DNA of 64,000 bases from Isoetes taiwanensis (taxonomy: Eukaryota > Streptophyta > Lycopodiopsida > Isoetales > Isoetaceae), in NCBI GenBank assembly GCA_021234155.1, contig JAJEKV010000016.1, positions 19,584,904-19,648,903 on the forward strand, read 5' to 3'. The position numbers and the translations under genes are program-made. Under the pieces are notes generated by a model that made no database searches, was not told the DNA's origin, and saw only the letters and a list, made by a program, of their open reading frames with translations. The stretch's first letter is position 1. Each line of letters begins with the position of its first letter. Shown here piece by piece: positions 45,177 through 56,689 of this stretch.

Positions 45177-48100
45177 TGATAATGTATAATCTCAAATGCA
45201 TGATTTGGCAAAGATATACTGGATCAAAGATATATTGGATGCAGATCGACCTATGGGTGCCATTAAGGTAGAAAAAATTATGACATAAAAAGAAAATTTG
45301 TAGCAACTATACTTTTATTATATTATCTATCTATAGTGGAGCCACGTAAAATTTATTTGAAAAACAGGGTTTGGAGTCTATGTGCCATTGGAACATTCTA
45401 CTTGGAAGGATTAGCAATAGCAAAAAATCAAACAATAGGTTATATTTTCTCATGGTTAGGTTCATTGACAAATAAGACAGCTACATAACAAATCCAGCTC
45501 TGACATATAGCAAAAGTGGAACCGAGATCATGAATGCTTCCTTTGTTTAACCAAATTGCTCTACTATCCAAATGATAAAACCAGAGATGTTTGAATAATG
45601 CAGCCTTTATTAGCAACTCAATATGAACCAGTAATTTGACAACTGTTGTTATATATCCAAGCTGCATATTAGCCACCAGACATGTCAACCCAGCTCCCAT
45701 CGCTAGAAGGCTGAAAGGGTCTCTGAAAGGGTCTGTCTCCCAAGCTAGTAAAAGCTATTCACAAATTCTAAAACCAATTCTAGAACCTTGTAAATGTTAA
45801 AAATTCGATTTTTCTTGAGCAACTATTTTGCTAATTGGCAATCATAAATCCAACAGAAACCTGTACACGAACAAGTATTACAAGTAAGGCAAACCAAGGC
45901 CAAGATATGTCAAAGACATATCTAAATTTGCAATAAGAGGAGTGATCCAAGCCACAGAAAAAGCCCTTCAAAAATTCCTTGTCTGTTAGCTTGTAAGCCG
46001 TAATGATCTAAGAACAAAAGCTGGCAAACATACCAAAAGTAATCTAAAACAGCGCCTCCAATGAAACCTATGGATATATTCGGCTCCTCATGCTTAACCA
46101 TGATTCCATCTCCCAGCTTTACTCAAATATTAACTAAAAAGGATGAAGGAAGTCTTAAATCCAAGGTACCTCCTCTCCTAGTCAAATAAGTAGTGGTTCG
46201 TGCATAGTCCTTAGATAGAAATCAGAGCAAGCAGAGATAAACCTAAGAGATAATAACGTATACTTCAAAACAAATTTCTCAAGCAGAACAAATCAATCCT
46301 AATGACCTAACTTCAGGCTTGTTCCTTCTTGAACCATATCCAAGCCTTGTGATTTTAATCTGGATCCGGCAAAAACAACTCCATACATTGTTTGTCTTTC
46401 CAGCTTGGACGCACTGGGATTTGAATGAGGCAGTGCCGGACATGGTTAGGTGCGTACCTGCATGGCGGAATCACCATCACATGAGGCATACGACATAGAT
46501 ATCCGCATCATGCATCTAGCTCTGACAATGTTGCTTCAAAATATCTACTTGAAGAACAGGCGCTGAAGAATAGGTGGTGAAGAAGCAAAGGGGCGACATC
46601 GCTGAAACAAACTTGCCATCGGTTCTTAAAACTTTAACCGGAACATGAGCTGCATCTAACCAACCAGGCAGCACATAGAATAACAAAAAGAAAAGGAAAC
46701 GCACATGCAAATGCACATTCAGTATTGATCTATTTTCCCTCATCGGTGGACCGATCTATTTTTCCATCGAAATACATCTATTTTTGCTTTCCTATTTGCT
46801 GTGCATAGAAGAGGGCATTCACATTGGAATCTGATGTGCTTGAAAGGAGATACATGTTGGTGCAAGATAAAAGTAAGGAAAACGTGTCAGCTAAAATCGC
46901 GTTTGGATTGCGGCGGAGAAACTAATTGAAAAACGGAACAAAAAAAAAAAAGAAAACATGAATCTCGATTATATATGTGTAGATAGTTGCATGATGCAAT
47001 ACCACACCTTAACCTTTGCAAATGAGAACGTGACATCCTTGTAGATAAAACAAATCTGTAAAAAGGTCTGTAACAAGGCAAATCTGTAAAAAACTGCTCT
47101 GCAGTGCATCCTTAGAAGTATTTGAAACACAATAGCTACAAAAATAACTCTTAAAATTATCATATGTACTTGGATGGATATGGAAAATAAATTAGGTTAT
47201 GAAGGAAGTCTAGAATATTAGGCGAATCCTTAAGAAATCTTCGAGAAGGAGGGTAGAGGATAAGTCGAATCCATAGTTAGGATGCTTAGTAGATGTGGCG
47301 AATTTTCATGTAAAGTGAGATTTGTTTGTAGAAAAGTTGGCTAATTTAATTTTTTTCATCTATAATGGGCCCTACTAAACCATAGCTAGGCAAGCTCTTA
47401 TGCACAAACTACATTTATATAGGAACTAGTGAGAGTTGTTCTAGAATCATCTTCTAAACATGGCTCTAGTCTCTATCCCCCCTTCCCCAAGCAGAAGAGA
47501 TGCACACAGAGATATCATATATCATCAACAGAATGAATCAAAACAACAAAAATACGGATCTACTCTAACCACTCTAATCAACATGATTAGGGTTCATTCT
47601 TTAGTCTCTGATACTCTAGAGGTGGCAAAGGTGGAATGGCGGTTCTTGGAGCATGCACCTGCACCTGTGGCTAGGGAGGAAAGGGAGGAAGGGAACCGCC
47701 CTATCCTCCCAGTCCGGCACTATCTCAGCCTAACAGCCTTTCTACATCATAGAATTGGATGCTAGCGGGGAATTGGCATTTTATGGAGAATTTGTTTCCT
47801 TGAAATTCAAGAACCCAGAGCAGCATCAAGGCGGTTCTTTCTTGTTCTTTTGCTGGTAAGCCACTAATATGGCATTTTCCGCTCTTTAGCTTCAGAAGAA
47901 GCTTTATGTTTTTGCTTAGAATCTAGAATGGGCAGACAATCTCCAATAACAGATTTTAAGATGGACTCTTTAGTGCTGGAGATGCTAGTTTCTGTCTTTC
48001 TTTCTGGCTAAGACACATTGAAATGGCGTAGATGCCTACAAGATGGAGCAGAAATTGGGGCAAAGCACAAGTAAGTGATGAAGTTTTAGATTCTTGGATT

Positions 48101-50014
48101 AACCATTCTTCCCAGGTCAGTTTGTTTCTTTCCCTTCTTCCTGCTCTTGCTTTCTAGCCGAAAGGTCCTGATGATGTTTTGGATGATTAGAAAGATGCTT
48201 CTTGGACAGTGGATTCTTTTAGATTGGTACAAAAATATTGAAAATTGAATGGAACGAGTAGCGGCAACAAGTTGTATGTCAGCTTTGCAAATAGAATGCT
48301 TAATTCAAGCACTCGGTCCTTTGGTACTGCTATGCCAAGAACCCCATAACCAAAACAAGTATTGATGCTTGATTGGTTATGTTTGAGTGAGAGCTTGCTC
48401 AGGTACTGATGCTTGAACTTCATTCTATTTTGCTTCTCTCATACATTTGTGGAGTTGTCTGATATTTCTATTACCAGCCGCTTAACCTTAGTCTCCCTGT
48501 ATATAGAATGGATAACAATATAAGGTAGAAAAAGTTTAAGAGTCCTTTTATCCCAAATTGGACATTGGACTAGTTTGACCCAAGTGTGAGCTCAGCTCCC
48601 AACGTCCATTGTGTCTTAGAATAGAACTACGGAAACTCCCGGCTATTTCTTACTAGAAAATTTGTATCGCATCCTGCCTCTCTTCCCGACATTCATAATC
48701 AGTCCCCATCGCACCCTTGATTGGTTGTATGCCCATGCAGTTTTGCCTCTTTTCTATGCTAAAGTATATACAACATTATTTTACTGTTAGTTGTGACGTC
48801 ATCTCCACCTGTTATGACCAGATTATATATTTCCATGCACATTCATATTTTGTCTGTGCATGTTTGACAGTTGTGATTCATATATTATACAAAACTGCCT
48901 ATGGCTATATTTGAAGTTAAATAGTGCAACAAGCTTGGAACCATTATAGTCCTTCTTACCGTATCATAACAAAAAGACTCATGTTTATATCAATTTTTTT
49001 CTTAAATTTAAACAAAATTGGTGTCGAGCTATGCTAGTTAGAATCCTGCTGAGCAAACCATTGGAACAGATATTTTGGAGCAAAGAGTTGGAGCAGACCA
49101 GTCGGCGTACATAGTTGGGAGTAGATAAACACTAGAAGAAACCTTGCTGAGCAGGTTGTTTAGTAGATCAAAAAAAATATAAAACTATAAAACTTAAAAC
49201 TTGGGGCACCACCCGCGCAACTTGACCTTGGCTTCATTTCCTTTTTGCTTTCTTCTCTGAGGTCTCGCCTTCCTTTTTTATCTTTTCACTATTTCTTGCT
49301 ATAAGAGCTCTGCAGATATAATCAACCGAATTTTTGTTCACAACAATTGGTACATACCTTTACGCTATCTCCTATAATTAGATCATGCTGATATCTTTTG
49401 GCCTTCTAGATTTCTCCCATTGACTATAGCAGCGAAGTTCTCGTTCCTTATCCTCGAACCTAATAGTTCCAGAACAGGACTCCTAATAGTTCCAGAACAT
49501 GGAGGCTGTAACATGCACCTTTCATTGCCTGTATATGATAGAGTCTATCGCAATATAAACAGTGCACCCGCCCGCAGTTCAAGCACGAACTTGTTCCTTA
49601 TTCTAGACACATAGTCTTCTTCACATATACACTAGGAGCCAATCTCTTCCAGTTTTGGGTTAATTAGCACTGTCAGATTTCTAGGTATCCTCGATCTATT
49701 GCAATGTCTCAACATTGTTGGTTGCCCACAAGAACAATGAGCTTTCGCGAGTTATTAATAGTGGACAATTATGAATCTTATTAACAGTGGATGGTTATGA
49801 GGTCTTGGATCGAGAGATGGCATGAGGCCATGAAAAATCGAAGGACACAAATGAAAATTTCAAGAGCTTTTCTAATATTGAACAGCGTTGGATCAAAAAA
49901 TAACGGATTGAAGGTGTGATGTTATGTCATGTTCATTTTTCAATGACTTGTTGCATACTTGGATAGGTTAGAATCAGCTAATTATTGTACTTCAGAAAAG
50001 GCAAATCTATTAAA
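45177..50014. other. 4.8 kb without a confident gene
   Basis: Two ORFs deserve mention only. The minus strand 46,516-46,743 opens with a signal-peptide-like HVRFLFFLLFYVLPGWLDAA followed by HVPVKVLRTDGKFVSAMSPL. The plus strand 47,460-47,765 (101 codons) starts MALVSIPPSPSRR. Neither shows a family motif or clear splice partners. The rest is AT-rich with no transposon end that I can support. Confidence 0.4.
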
Positions 50015-50190
50015 TGAATGAATGTATTTTTATCGTCAAGGAGACTGACTGGCCTATGGGACCCAAAAAGAACAATAAACATATTACTGTCAGGATTAAA
50101 AAGCCCCCTTCGTGTAGGGTTTTCGATGGAAAAACCTGGGCAACAATAAGCATGCTGACAAACTGTACAATGATATATGAGGATACATTT
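50015..50190 (-). repeat. hairpin-bearing dispersed repeat, copy B
   Basis: Same block order as copy A at 41,170-41,370. The hairpin here is AAAAGCCC...AGGGTTTT. Read on the minus strand it ends GACGATAAAAATACATTCAT followed by more ATTC repeats, as in LINE/SINE 3' tails. Confidence 0.75.
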
Positions 50191-50369
50191 CAATGTCATA
50201 TTGGAGGACATAGGGCATATCCATGATCTCTTGAAGATATGATCCCAGTAACCCTATTAAGGCCATGTCTAATAACACATGTAGCGGTTGGTTAGGTGGG
50301 ACCAACATAGCATGTCTAGATATGGTCAGGCGTTGAACAATTCTGAAGGGCGTGTGATATGATTTAGGC

Positions 50370-50835
50370 AATTTGGGTCTTTGAACATCCTAGATTCGTT
50401 GAATACACAGATAAGCAAAAGATCTTTGATCAAATTGGATCTCTATTTCGGCATATTATTATGGCATACAGTACTTAACCGCCCAACGGGATCCACCTCC
50501 AAAAGGCTATACTGGCAAAACTAGAACATTGGCTTACTGGTTATGATCATCACTGCTACATCATAGTCATTGATCAAGGTAAAAGTATACTAGCTTAAGA
50601 ATACACTGGCTTAAATTGGCTTGGAAATAGGAATGCAATGGCTTAAGAATGGGAATTTATGCTGGCTATTGTAATTAGAATGATCTCTGGATTTTCTTCA
50701 ATGAGTAGTAGTTATGGACAACATCTTGTTAATTTAATTCTCTTGGCATCTAGGCACTGGCTGCGAGGTCTTGCTAGTCTACTGGTCAATTCTGAAACTA
50801 ATCCAGATATGGTCGTACATATATAGCTTAGGTGG
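50370..50835. repeat. duplicated segment, uninterrupted copy
   Basis: Matches 52,290-52,380 plus 54,146-54,510 in order, with shared blocks such as AAAAGATCTTTGATCAAA, ACAGTACTTAAC, GGCTTGGAAATAGGAATGCA and CTAGTCTACTGGTC. It is the empty-site version of the segment split by the LTR element at 52.4-54.1 kb. Non-coding. 50,836-51,920 contains nothing I recognise. Confidence 0.9.
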
Positions 50836-51925
50836 CTTTTAGGATATGATGGTCGGTTCATGGTTGCAACTGCAAATAAGATAATTTTTTAAAGCCTTTG
50901 AAGAAGAATTCCGTTCCTTAGTTATGAGATTGCACTATTTATTCCACCCTATTAAGGAAGCGACAATGAATTATTGAAGACATAAATTTGAAATTTATTG
51001 AAGATAAAGCAATTGAAGAACCTTTTGCCCAGTTGAGATTTGCCTATGATCAGAGACAACCACAGATGAAGGATGCTGTAATCTAAGCATGAAGAATACT
51101 TACAGTGACACAGTTGAAGACTAAACTTGTGAACGCTAGTTATGACTGGAACCAGAATTTCAAATCCAAAACCTGAACCTCTATGTCGACCACCGAACAA
51201 GAAACTATTGCTGTTAAAATCAAGTATTTACATTAAGTTTTTGTTTCTTTATCCGGATCATCAGTTTAACAAACACCAATATTAAGTGCATATGGGGCTC
51301 TAAGTATATGAATATTAGTTTCTTCTTTTGAGATTTAAAGTCGATGCATGAGACTACTTGAGCATCTGTGTCTAATTATTTGAATGGGGTGAAGTCTTTC
51401 TTTTATTTACAAGATCTTATGTTTATAAGATCTTAATGCTCAGATAATTATGAAAAAATACTTTCCAAGTGGATATTTTGTTTCTTGTTCAAGTTAAATA
51501 TTAGCATTAAGGTTCAGAAAGGAGGCCTTTTTATTGTCATGTTAAGGTTGGATTATCTATTTGAACAAAAAGGAAAATATCAGAGAATGCCATTCTTATT
51601 CAAGTGGGACGCCTACTTGATGGACCAAACTGGGGATTATTCTTGTCCAAGAGCAAAATTGCCTTGGAGATCCGAGGAGAACATTCTCAGGAGATAAGAT
51701 TAATCCTGAGAAGGGAAGGACTAACACTTTTCAGAAGTTTATCAAAGATCAACTTTAAAAAGAAAGGTTTGATGGTTTTCTTTCAAGTTAGATGGCAATC
51801 GAGGACGATCGATTGTAAGAAGGGAAGGTTCATTATGGTACAAGCATGGGGAAGTGGTCCATGGTGTGAGAGCTATATCAAAGAGGCAAAGCTATATAAA
51901 TGCTATTGCCCTTGAGCGCCTAAAA

Positions 51926-52150
51926 TATCTCTGCTTTGCCATTAGGCATCCGTGTATATCTCTGCTTTGCCTTTAAGTATCTGCGTATGCTCTACTATTG
52001 TTACTACATAAAGTTTTCCTTGCTTCCTTGCCAAAAAAAGTCTATTGCATTTATATCTTTGCTTTGCCTTTAAGTATCTGCGTATGCTCTACTATTGTTA
52101 CTACATAAAGTTTTCCTTGCTTCCTTGCCAAAAAAAGTCTATTGCATTTT
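51926..52150. repeat. 97-bp tandem duplication plus a short third unit
   Basis: GCTTTGCCTTTAAGTATCTG begins at 51,964 and 52,061, and the copies are almost identical to CTATTGCATTT. A shorter related unit, TATCTCTGCTTTGCCATTAG, precedes them near 51,927. Confidence 0.95.
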
Positions 52151-52427
52151 TGAATTGCTTCAGACCGTCACAATTTGCATCAGCAGCTTCTTGGTTGCAT
52201 ATAAAGTTTGCAGCATACTACTTCCGTGTTTCTATAACCCGCAGTTCCATAAGAAATCTGTACTACGCTGTGATATGAATTGATGCAATTTAAAGAATTT
52301 GGGCTCTTTGAAAATCTTACATTTCATTGAATAAATAGACAAACAAAAGATCTTTCATCAAACTAGATCTCTATTCTGGCGGACGTTTAACCCCGGGAAG
52401 GGAATGATTGTTAATAAAGCGGAGTGT

Positions 52428-52773
52428 CCGTTAAGCCAATGCAAGTAATAAGTTTCCAGAGGATATGGGAAAAGATATTCGAGAGAGTTAACGCGACCGA
52501 ACAAGAGAAACTGCAAGCCATGGACACCTATTTAGATGAACAAGCTCAAGTTTGGTGGCAAGGTCGCAGATTAATGCTTCACGCTCAACGCCGGTGAAAG
52601 CATTAGTATGCAATCTTGCCACCAAACTTGAGCTTGTTCATCTAAATAGGTTGAGCTTGTTCATCTAAATAGGTGTCCATGGCTTGCAGTTTCTCTTGTT
52701 TGGTCGAGTTAGCTCTCTTAAAGAACTTTTCCCATATCCCGAGGACACTTATTACTTGCATTGGCTTAACGGA
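52428..52773. repeat. large gag inverted repeat (foldback), arms about 150-175 bp
   Basis: 52,428-52,578 and 52,599-52,773 are inverted copies about 90 percent alike, separated by about 20 bases. Both encode KLQAMDTYLDEQAQVWWQ-like gag sequence on their own strands. The right arm has an extra tandem 23-bp copy of GAACAAGCTCAA sequence. Confidence 0.92.
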
Positions 52774-53249
52774 GTAAAGTATGGTAGATCAACTTTTTCC
52801 AACCATTTAGGAGCCTTATCCCTTTTAGTTGGAGTAGGCTCTGGGTTGTCAGTCACTGGCGGCGGATTTTCAGGTGGTGGTGGACAGGTGGTGGTGGATG
52901 AGTAGGTGGAGGGTCTCTGGGTAATGGAGGTGGAGGGTCTCGGGTAATGGAGGTTGCCGGGCGATCAAGGCGGTGGATTTTCAGGTGGTGGTGGACAGGT
53001 GGTGGTGGATGAGTAGGTGGAGGGTCTCTGGGTAATGGAGGTGGCTGGGCATTACTGGGGAGGAAACCATAAAGTAAAGCAATTTGCTCTAATTTGTACT
53101 GATAATCTTCTGGGGATAATTTGCTCTAATTTGTACTGATAATCTTCTGGGGATGTAGGCTGTAGCAGTGCTATCTGGGTAGCGATAAAATCAGCAGTTC
53201 TTAACGCCTGCTGGTATTGCTCTTCAGAGATATTGTAACGGTGTGCCAT
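52774..53249 (-). pseudogene. gag N-terminal region of the LTR fragment
   Basis: Starts MAHRYNISEEQYQQALRTAD at 53,249, goes through IATQIALLQPTSPEDYQYKL, and then a Pro/His-rich linker (PPPTHPPPPVHHHLK) encoded by a 111-bp tandem duplication (GGATTTTCAGGTGGTGGTGG at 52,864 and 52,975). A 44-bp duplication at 53,085-53,150 adds a frameshift. The distal core (AMDTYLDEQAQVWWQ) is typical of gypsy gag and lies in the foldback. Confidence 0.7.
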
Positions 53250-53273
53250 CGTCGTCAGGTTCAAGAGCGAACT

Positions 53274-53286
53274 GGCTCTGATACCA
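53274..53286 (-). other. primer-binding site, tRNA-Met type
   Basis: The minus strand reads TGGTATCAGAGCC three bases after the LTR end CA. Confidence 0.88.
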
Positions 53287-53289
53287 ACT

Positions 53290-54140
53290 TGATACAACTA
53301 AAGAAATCTCAGCGAAAATAAGTTACAAACTAACAATCAAATAATAAGAATACTCTCCAATCTTTAGGAAAGTTATAACCACCCAACCGGGCTTAGGCTA
53401 CTAGCATGAAATCGTTACCATGCAAACAACACTGCAAACGGGAACTCAGCAATGAAAACAAACTCAATGACGATTACTATTGCAGGGCAGAGGTTCGTCT
53501 CTAACTCTCAGCCGGATTTTTTTCAGATGGCGGCATGGAATGAAAGCGGGATTCCGTGGAGTCCCGCGGCCGGGAGCCGGAGCTGGTCTCGAATCGCGAC
53601 CCGCCTCCAGCCGCCACAACATGGTAAATCGGGTCGCAGACTTCAAATTTACCTCCCTTACTCCGCCGAAGGAATCATCATGCCGCTTTCCACTCCGGAG
53701 GCGGAATCAGCGTCCCAGTTTCCATGTTGTGTTTAGATAGAAGAAACAATTAGATTTATAAGGGCAGGTTAACCTAATTCCGGAAAAGCCTTTTCTGAGC
53801 GCAACTATCGATCTAAAAAGGTCAATAATGTCTAATAACAGGGATTCAGCCCGAAATATCTTGGATTCGGCCCTTTTCATGATCAAATCGGCATTTTTTC
53901 TTAAATCCGGAAGCTCAGATACGAACCGAGCTATTTCGGCTGAAAGGGTCCGCGACCCGTTATTAGCCGCGCCAATTTTAACCTTTAGTTTGGAACCATT
54001 GGTCAATAATTTAAAACAATAATCTACCCATCTAACCCAAATGTCCTATTGCAAGGATAAACTACCCTTAACCATAAATTGCTAGCTTTAAATTATTAAT
54101 TCCTGTTGCACTGCGCCTGAGCCGCTCCCCCAAGCCGGCA
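53290..54140 (-). repeat. LTR of the rearranged element
   Basis: Read on the minus strand it starts TGCCGGCTTGGGGGAGCGGC and ends TTGTATCA next to the PBS. The left edge (54,140) comes from the point where homology with the empty copy at 50.47 kb resumes. About 851 bp. A plus-strand GC-rich ORF inside is a by-product. Confidence 0.65.
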
Positions 54141-54145
54141 TTGAG

Positions 54146-54510
54146 CCACAGTACTTAACTACCCAACTAGATCCACCTCAGAAAGACTATACTGAGAAAG
54201 CTACAATCACTGGCATACTGGTTGTGATCATCATTGCTACACCACAGTCTCCAATCAAGGGAAAATTACACTAGTTTAAGAATACATTTGGCTTGGAAAT
54301 AGGAATGCAGTGGCTTAAGAATGGGAATTTATACTAGCTATTGAAATTAGAATGATCTCTAGTTTTTCTTCAATGAATGGTAACTGGACAGCATCTCTAG
54401 TTAATACGATTCTCTTAGGAACTGGGCATTCGCTCCTAGGTCTTGCTGGTCTACTGGTCGATTTTCCTTCTAGTCTGAAACTAGTTCAGATCTGGTCGCA
54501 CATCTATAGA
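54146..54510. repeat. right half of the interrupted duplicated segment
   Basis: Aligns with 50,472-50,835 (CCACAGTACTTAACTACCCA to GGTCGCACATCTATAG). The left half is at 52,290-52,380. Confidence 0.9.
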
Positions 54511-54612
54511 ATAGATGGATCCAATGATTGGTTGTACAGTAAATTTGACCTGCTCAGGTTTTAGGCGCCTCCATTTTCGGCACAAGGCCCTTTTTCGTAG
54601 CAGGCCCTCCCG

Positions 54613-55231
54613 ATGGGAGGGAAACGGAAGGGCACCGGAACCCCTGGCAAGGGGGAACCTCCACAGGATGATATCGAGCTACTCCATGAACAAATGAAGC
54701 TCCTGATGCAGGAAATAGCCGAGGTAAAAAGCTTGGTGTCAGAATTAGTAGAACAGAAGAATGACCTGCAGGAGACCAACCCGACAGACTACAAGCAAAA
54801 ATCAAGCTCGAAATAGCAAGAGCACAAGATGCCTCGTAGATCATTAGGCTCAAGAGTGATTTAGACTGAAATTGTTGCTAAGCAACCTCGTGGGATTTTG
54901 TTACCCAAATTGAAGCTAAAGTCTCGTGATCTTTTTTTCGACAAGGGCGGGATGAGTATTAGAGCTGGAGGATAGACAACATAGAGCTAACAATATCAAA
55001 ATATCCGCATTGAAGAAAACAGCAGATGAAAATTTATCCGAGACTATCAATGACGATTTAAGAACAAGCTCTTCCTCCATGAACACGGAATCCAATCCTG
55101 CATCGTGGTTGGTAGGAAAGTTGAAGGACGCCATAGACCCTGTCATTGTCAAATTCCTGAGTACAGAATTACGCAACCGAGCAATGCAACACAAAGGAAA
55201 TCTAAAGGGATACAAAGATATGGTTAAATGA
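54613..55231 (+). pseudogene. LINE ORF1 remnant
   Basis: Opens MGGKRKGTGTPGKGEPPQDD, then a coiled-coil-like ELLHEQMKLLMQEIAEVKSL, and after a stop and frame changes NEDLSETINDDLR-like and SWLVGKLKDAIDPVIVKFLS near 55,095-55,160. ORF1 proteins of LINEs bind RNA. No CCHC knuckle is visible. The assignment rests on position before EN and on the coiled-coil composition. Confidence 0.5.
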
Positions 55232-55369
55232 AGATCTAACTCAACAACAAAGCAGAAAGATAGAAAAGTGTTGCTAGATGAAGTAAAGAGACACGTGGCT
55301 GATGGAAAGACTGCATATATCCTTGGAAACAAGGTTATTGTCGAGAAAACAGAGCATAGGAAGCCCGGA

Positions 55370-56190
55370 CCCTCGGACTCTTAGTATGGAACATCCACGG
55401 TGCTAACGAATCCAAATTTCTAACTTGCACAAACCTGCTCCAAAGAACATGACATTCTCGATTTTCTTGGAAACATGGGAATATGACATGAGACCGCTTA
55501 GTTGATATCTTTGACTTCACCAAGCTTGCCACGCTACACAATAAAAAGGATCATGCCGTAGAGGGTCGGGGAGGATTGGCGTGCTACGTTAAGCTCTTCC
55601 CGCTTGGCTTCAAAGGGAAATTGTACGCACCGCCCCTTTAAGCAATACTTGTGGATACGGATTAATGGACAAAAGCCCCTCTATATTGCTTGTGTCTACT
55701 TTGCCCCTTAGATCCCTAACCCGCAAAAGTATACCAAAGACCCGTGATTTAGATCCTCATGATCCGGCCACGCATCTTGCCAAGGATATTATAAAATACC
55801 GCATAAAAGGATCAGTCTATGTGGCGGGGGATTTCAATGCAAGATTGGGTACCGACAGGCCCCTTGTTTCAAAACGAGAAAAATGAGCTTTGGCTACATG
55901 AATACGCTAGACTCGAGCATCCTTGGAAGCGGATATCTAGTGACCACACTAGCAATGCTATGGGAAATCATGTGTTTGCAGCTATGTGGAGCATTACAAT
56001 GGATTGTCTTCAATGGCATCCAAATCTTTCCGCACTCTCGTAATTACACATGCTTTCAGCCAAACCGGCAGCTCATTGTTGATCTCCCCGCTGGGTAATC
56101 CCACTTGTACAATGCTCCATGACTTCCGTGTTCTTAAGAAGCAACTTATTTCAGACCATGCACCCTCAAAGATAGCTTTCAAAGTGAATA
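55370..56190 (+). pseudogene. LINE apurinic-type endonuclease domain
   Basis: Pieces in order: LLVWNIHGANESKFL (55,379), GRGGLACYVKLFPLGFKGKL (about 55,567-55,625), SVYVAGDFNARLGTD (about 55,815-55,855; GDFN motif), and VLKKQLISDHAPSKIAF (about 56,133-56,180; the SDHxP catalytic motif). The domain nicks target DNA for target-primed reverse transcription. At least four frame changes. Confidence 0.85.
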
Positions 56191-56689
56191 AACCACATGT
56201 TTCCTACGCTGATTTTGAAGCCTCAACAAGATCAAAATCAATTACAAATATGCAGTGCATATGCGGATGCCTTAACAAGTAGACTTGAGCATGTACAAAG
56301 GGCCAGCGGATGCATTTGATTATAACCGTGTTTTGTTAAAAACATGCCGGCAAAGAAGAAACGAAGTCTTTGGGACTACTAAGCCCGTAAGAAAGCGCCA
56401 AAATCAAAAGTGGTTTGACAAAGAATGCATGCTTGCTAAGCAGGCCCTAGGTATGGCAAACTGATAATCAGCAAGCCAAAAAATGTTATAAAAAGCTTCC
56501 GAGGCGTAAAAAGAATGAATGGCAACAAGCAAGCATGAACAAGACTTAACCAACAGGTGATAGATGAGCGAAGGCCTTTTGGAACATCACCAAAAGCCCT
56601 TCTCCATGTCCTAATTTTGCTGCGAAGAGATGATTTCTTGGCTAAATGGCCTCTACACATTTCCAAACTCAAAAGAGCCATGACACGTA

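Larger units (their letters stand above)
52381..54140 (-). mobile_element. 5' fragment of a minus-strand LTR retrotransposon, rearranged
   Basis: From right to left: LTR (about 54,140-53,290), tRNA-Met PBS (53,286-53,274), gag start (53,249), Pro-rich gag segment, and a gag core that folds back on itself (52,428-52,773). It interrupts a segment whose uninterrupted copy is at 50,370-50,835. Pol and the second LTR are missing, so this is a partial, rearranged copy. Confidence 0.8.

Noticed and set aside
53452-53740. GC-rich ORFs with protein-like start
   Set aside because: They lie within the LTR of the rearranged element and show no family motif.
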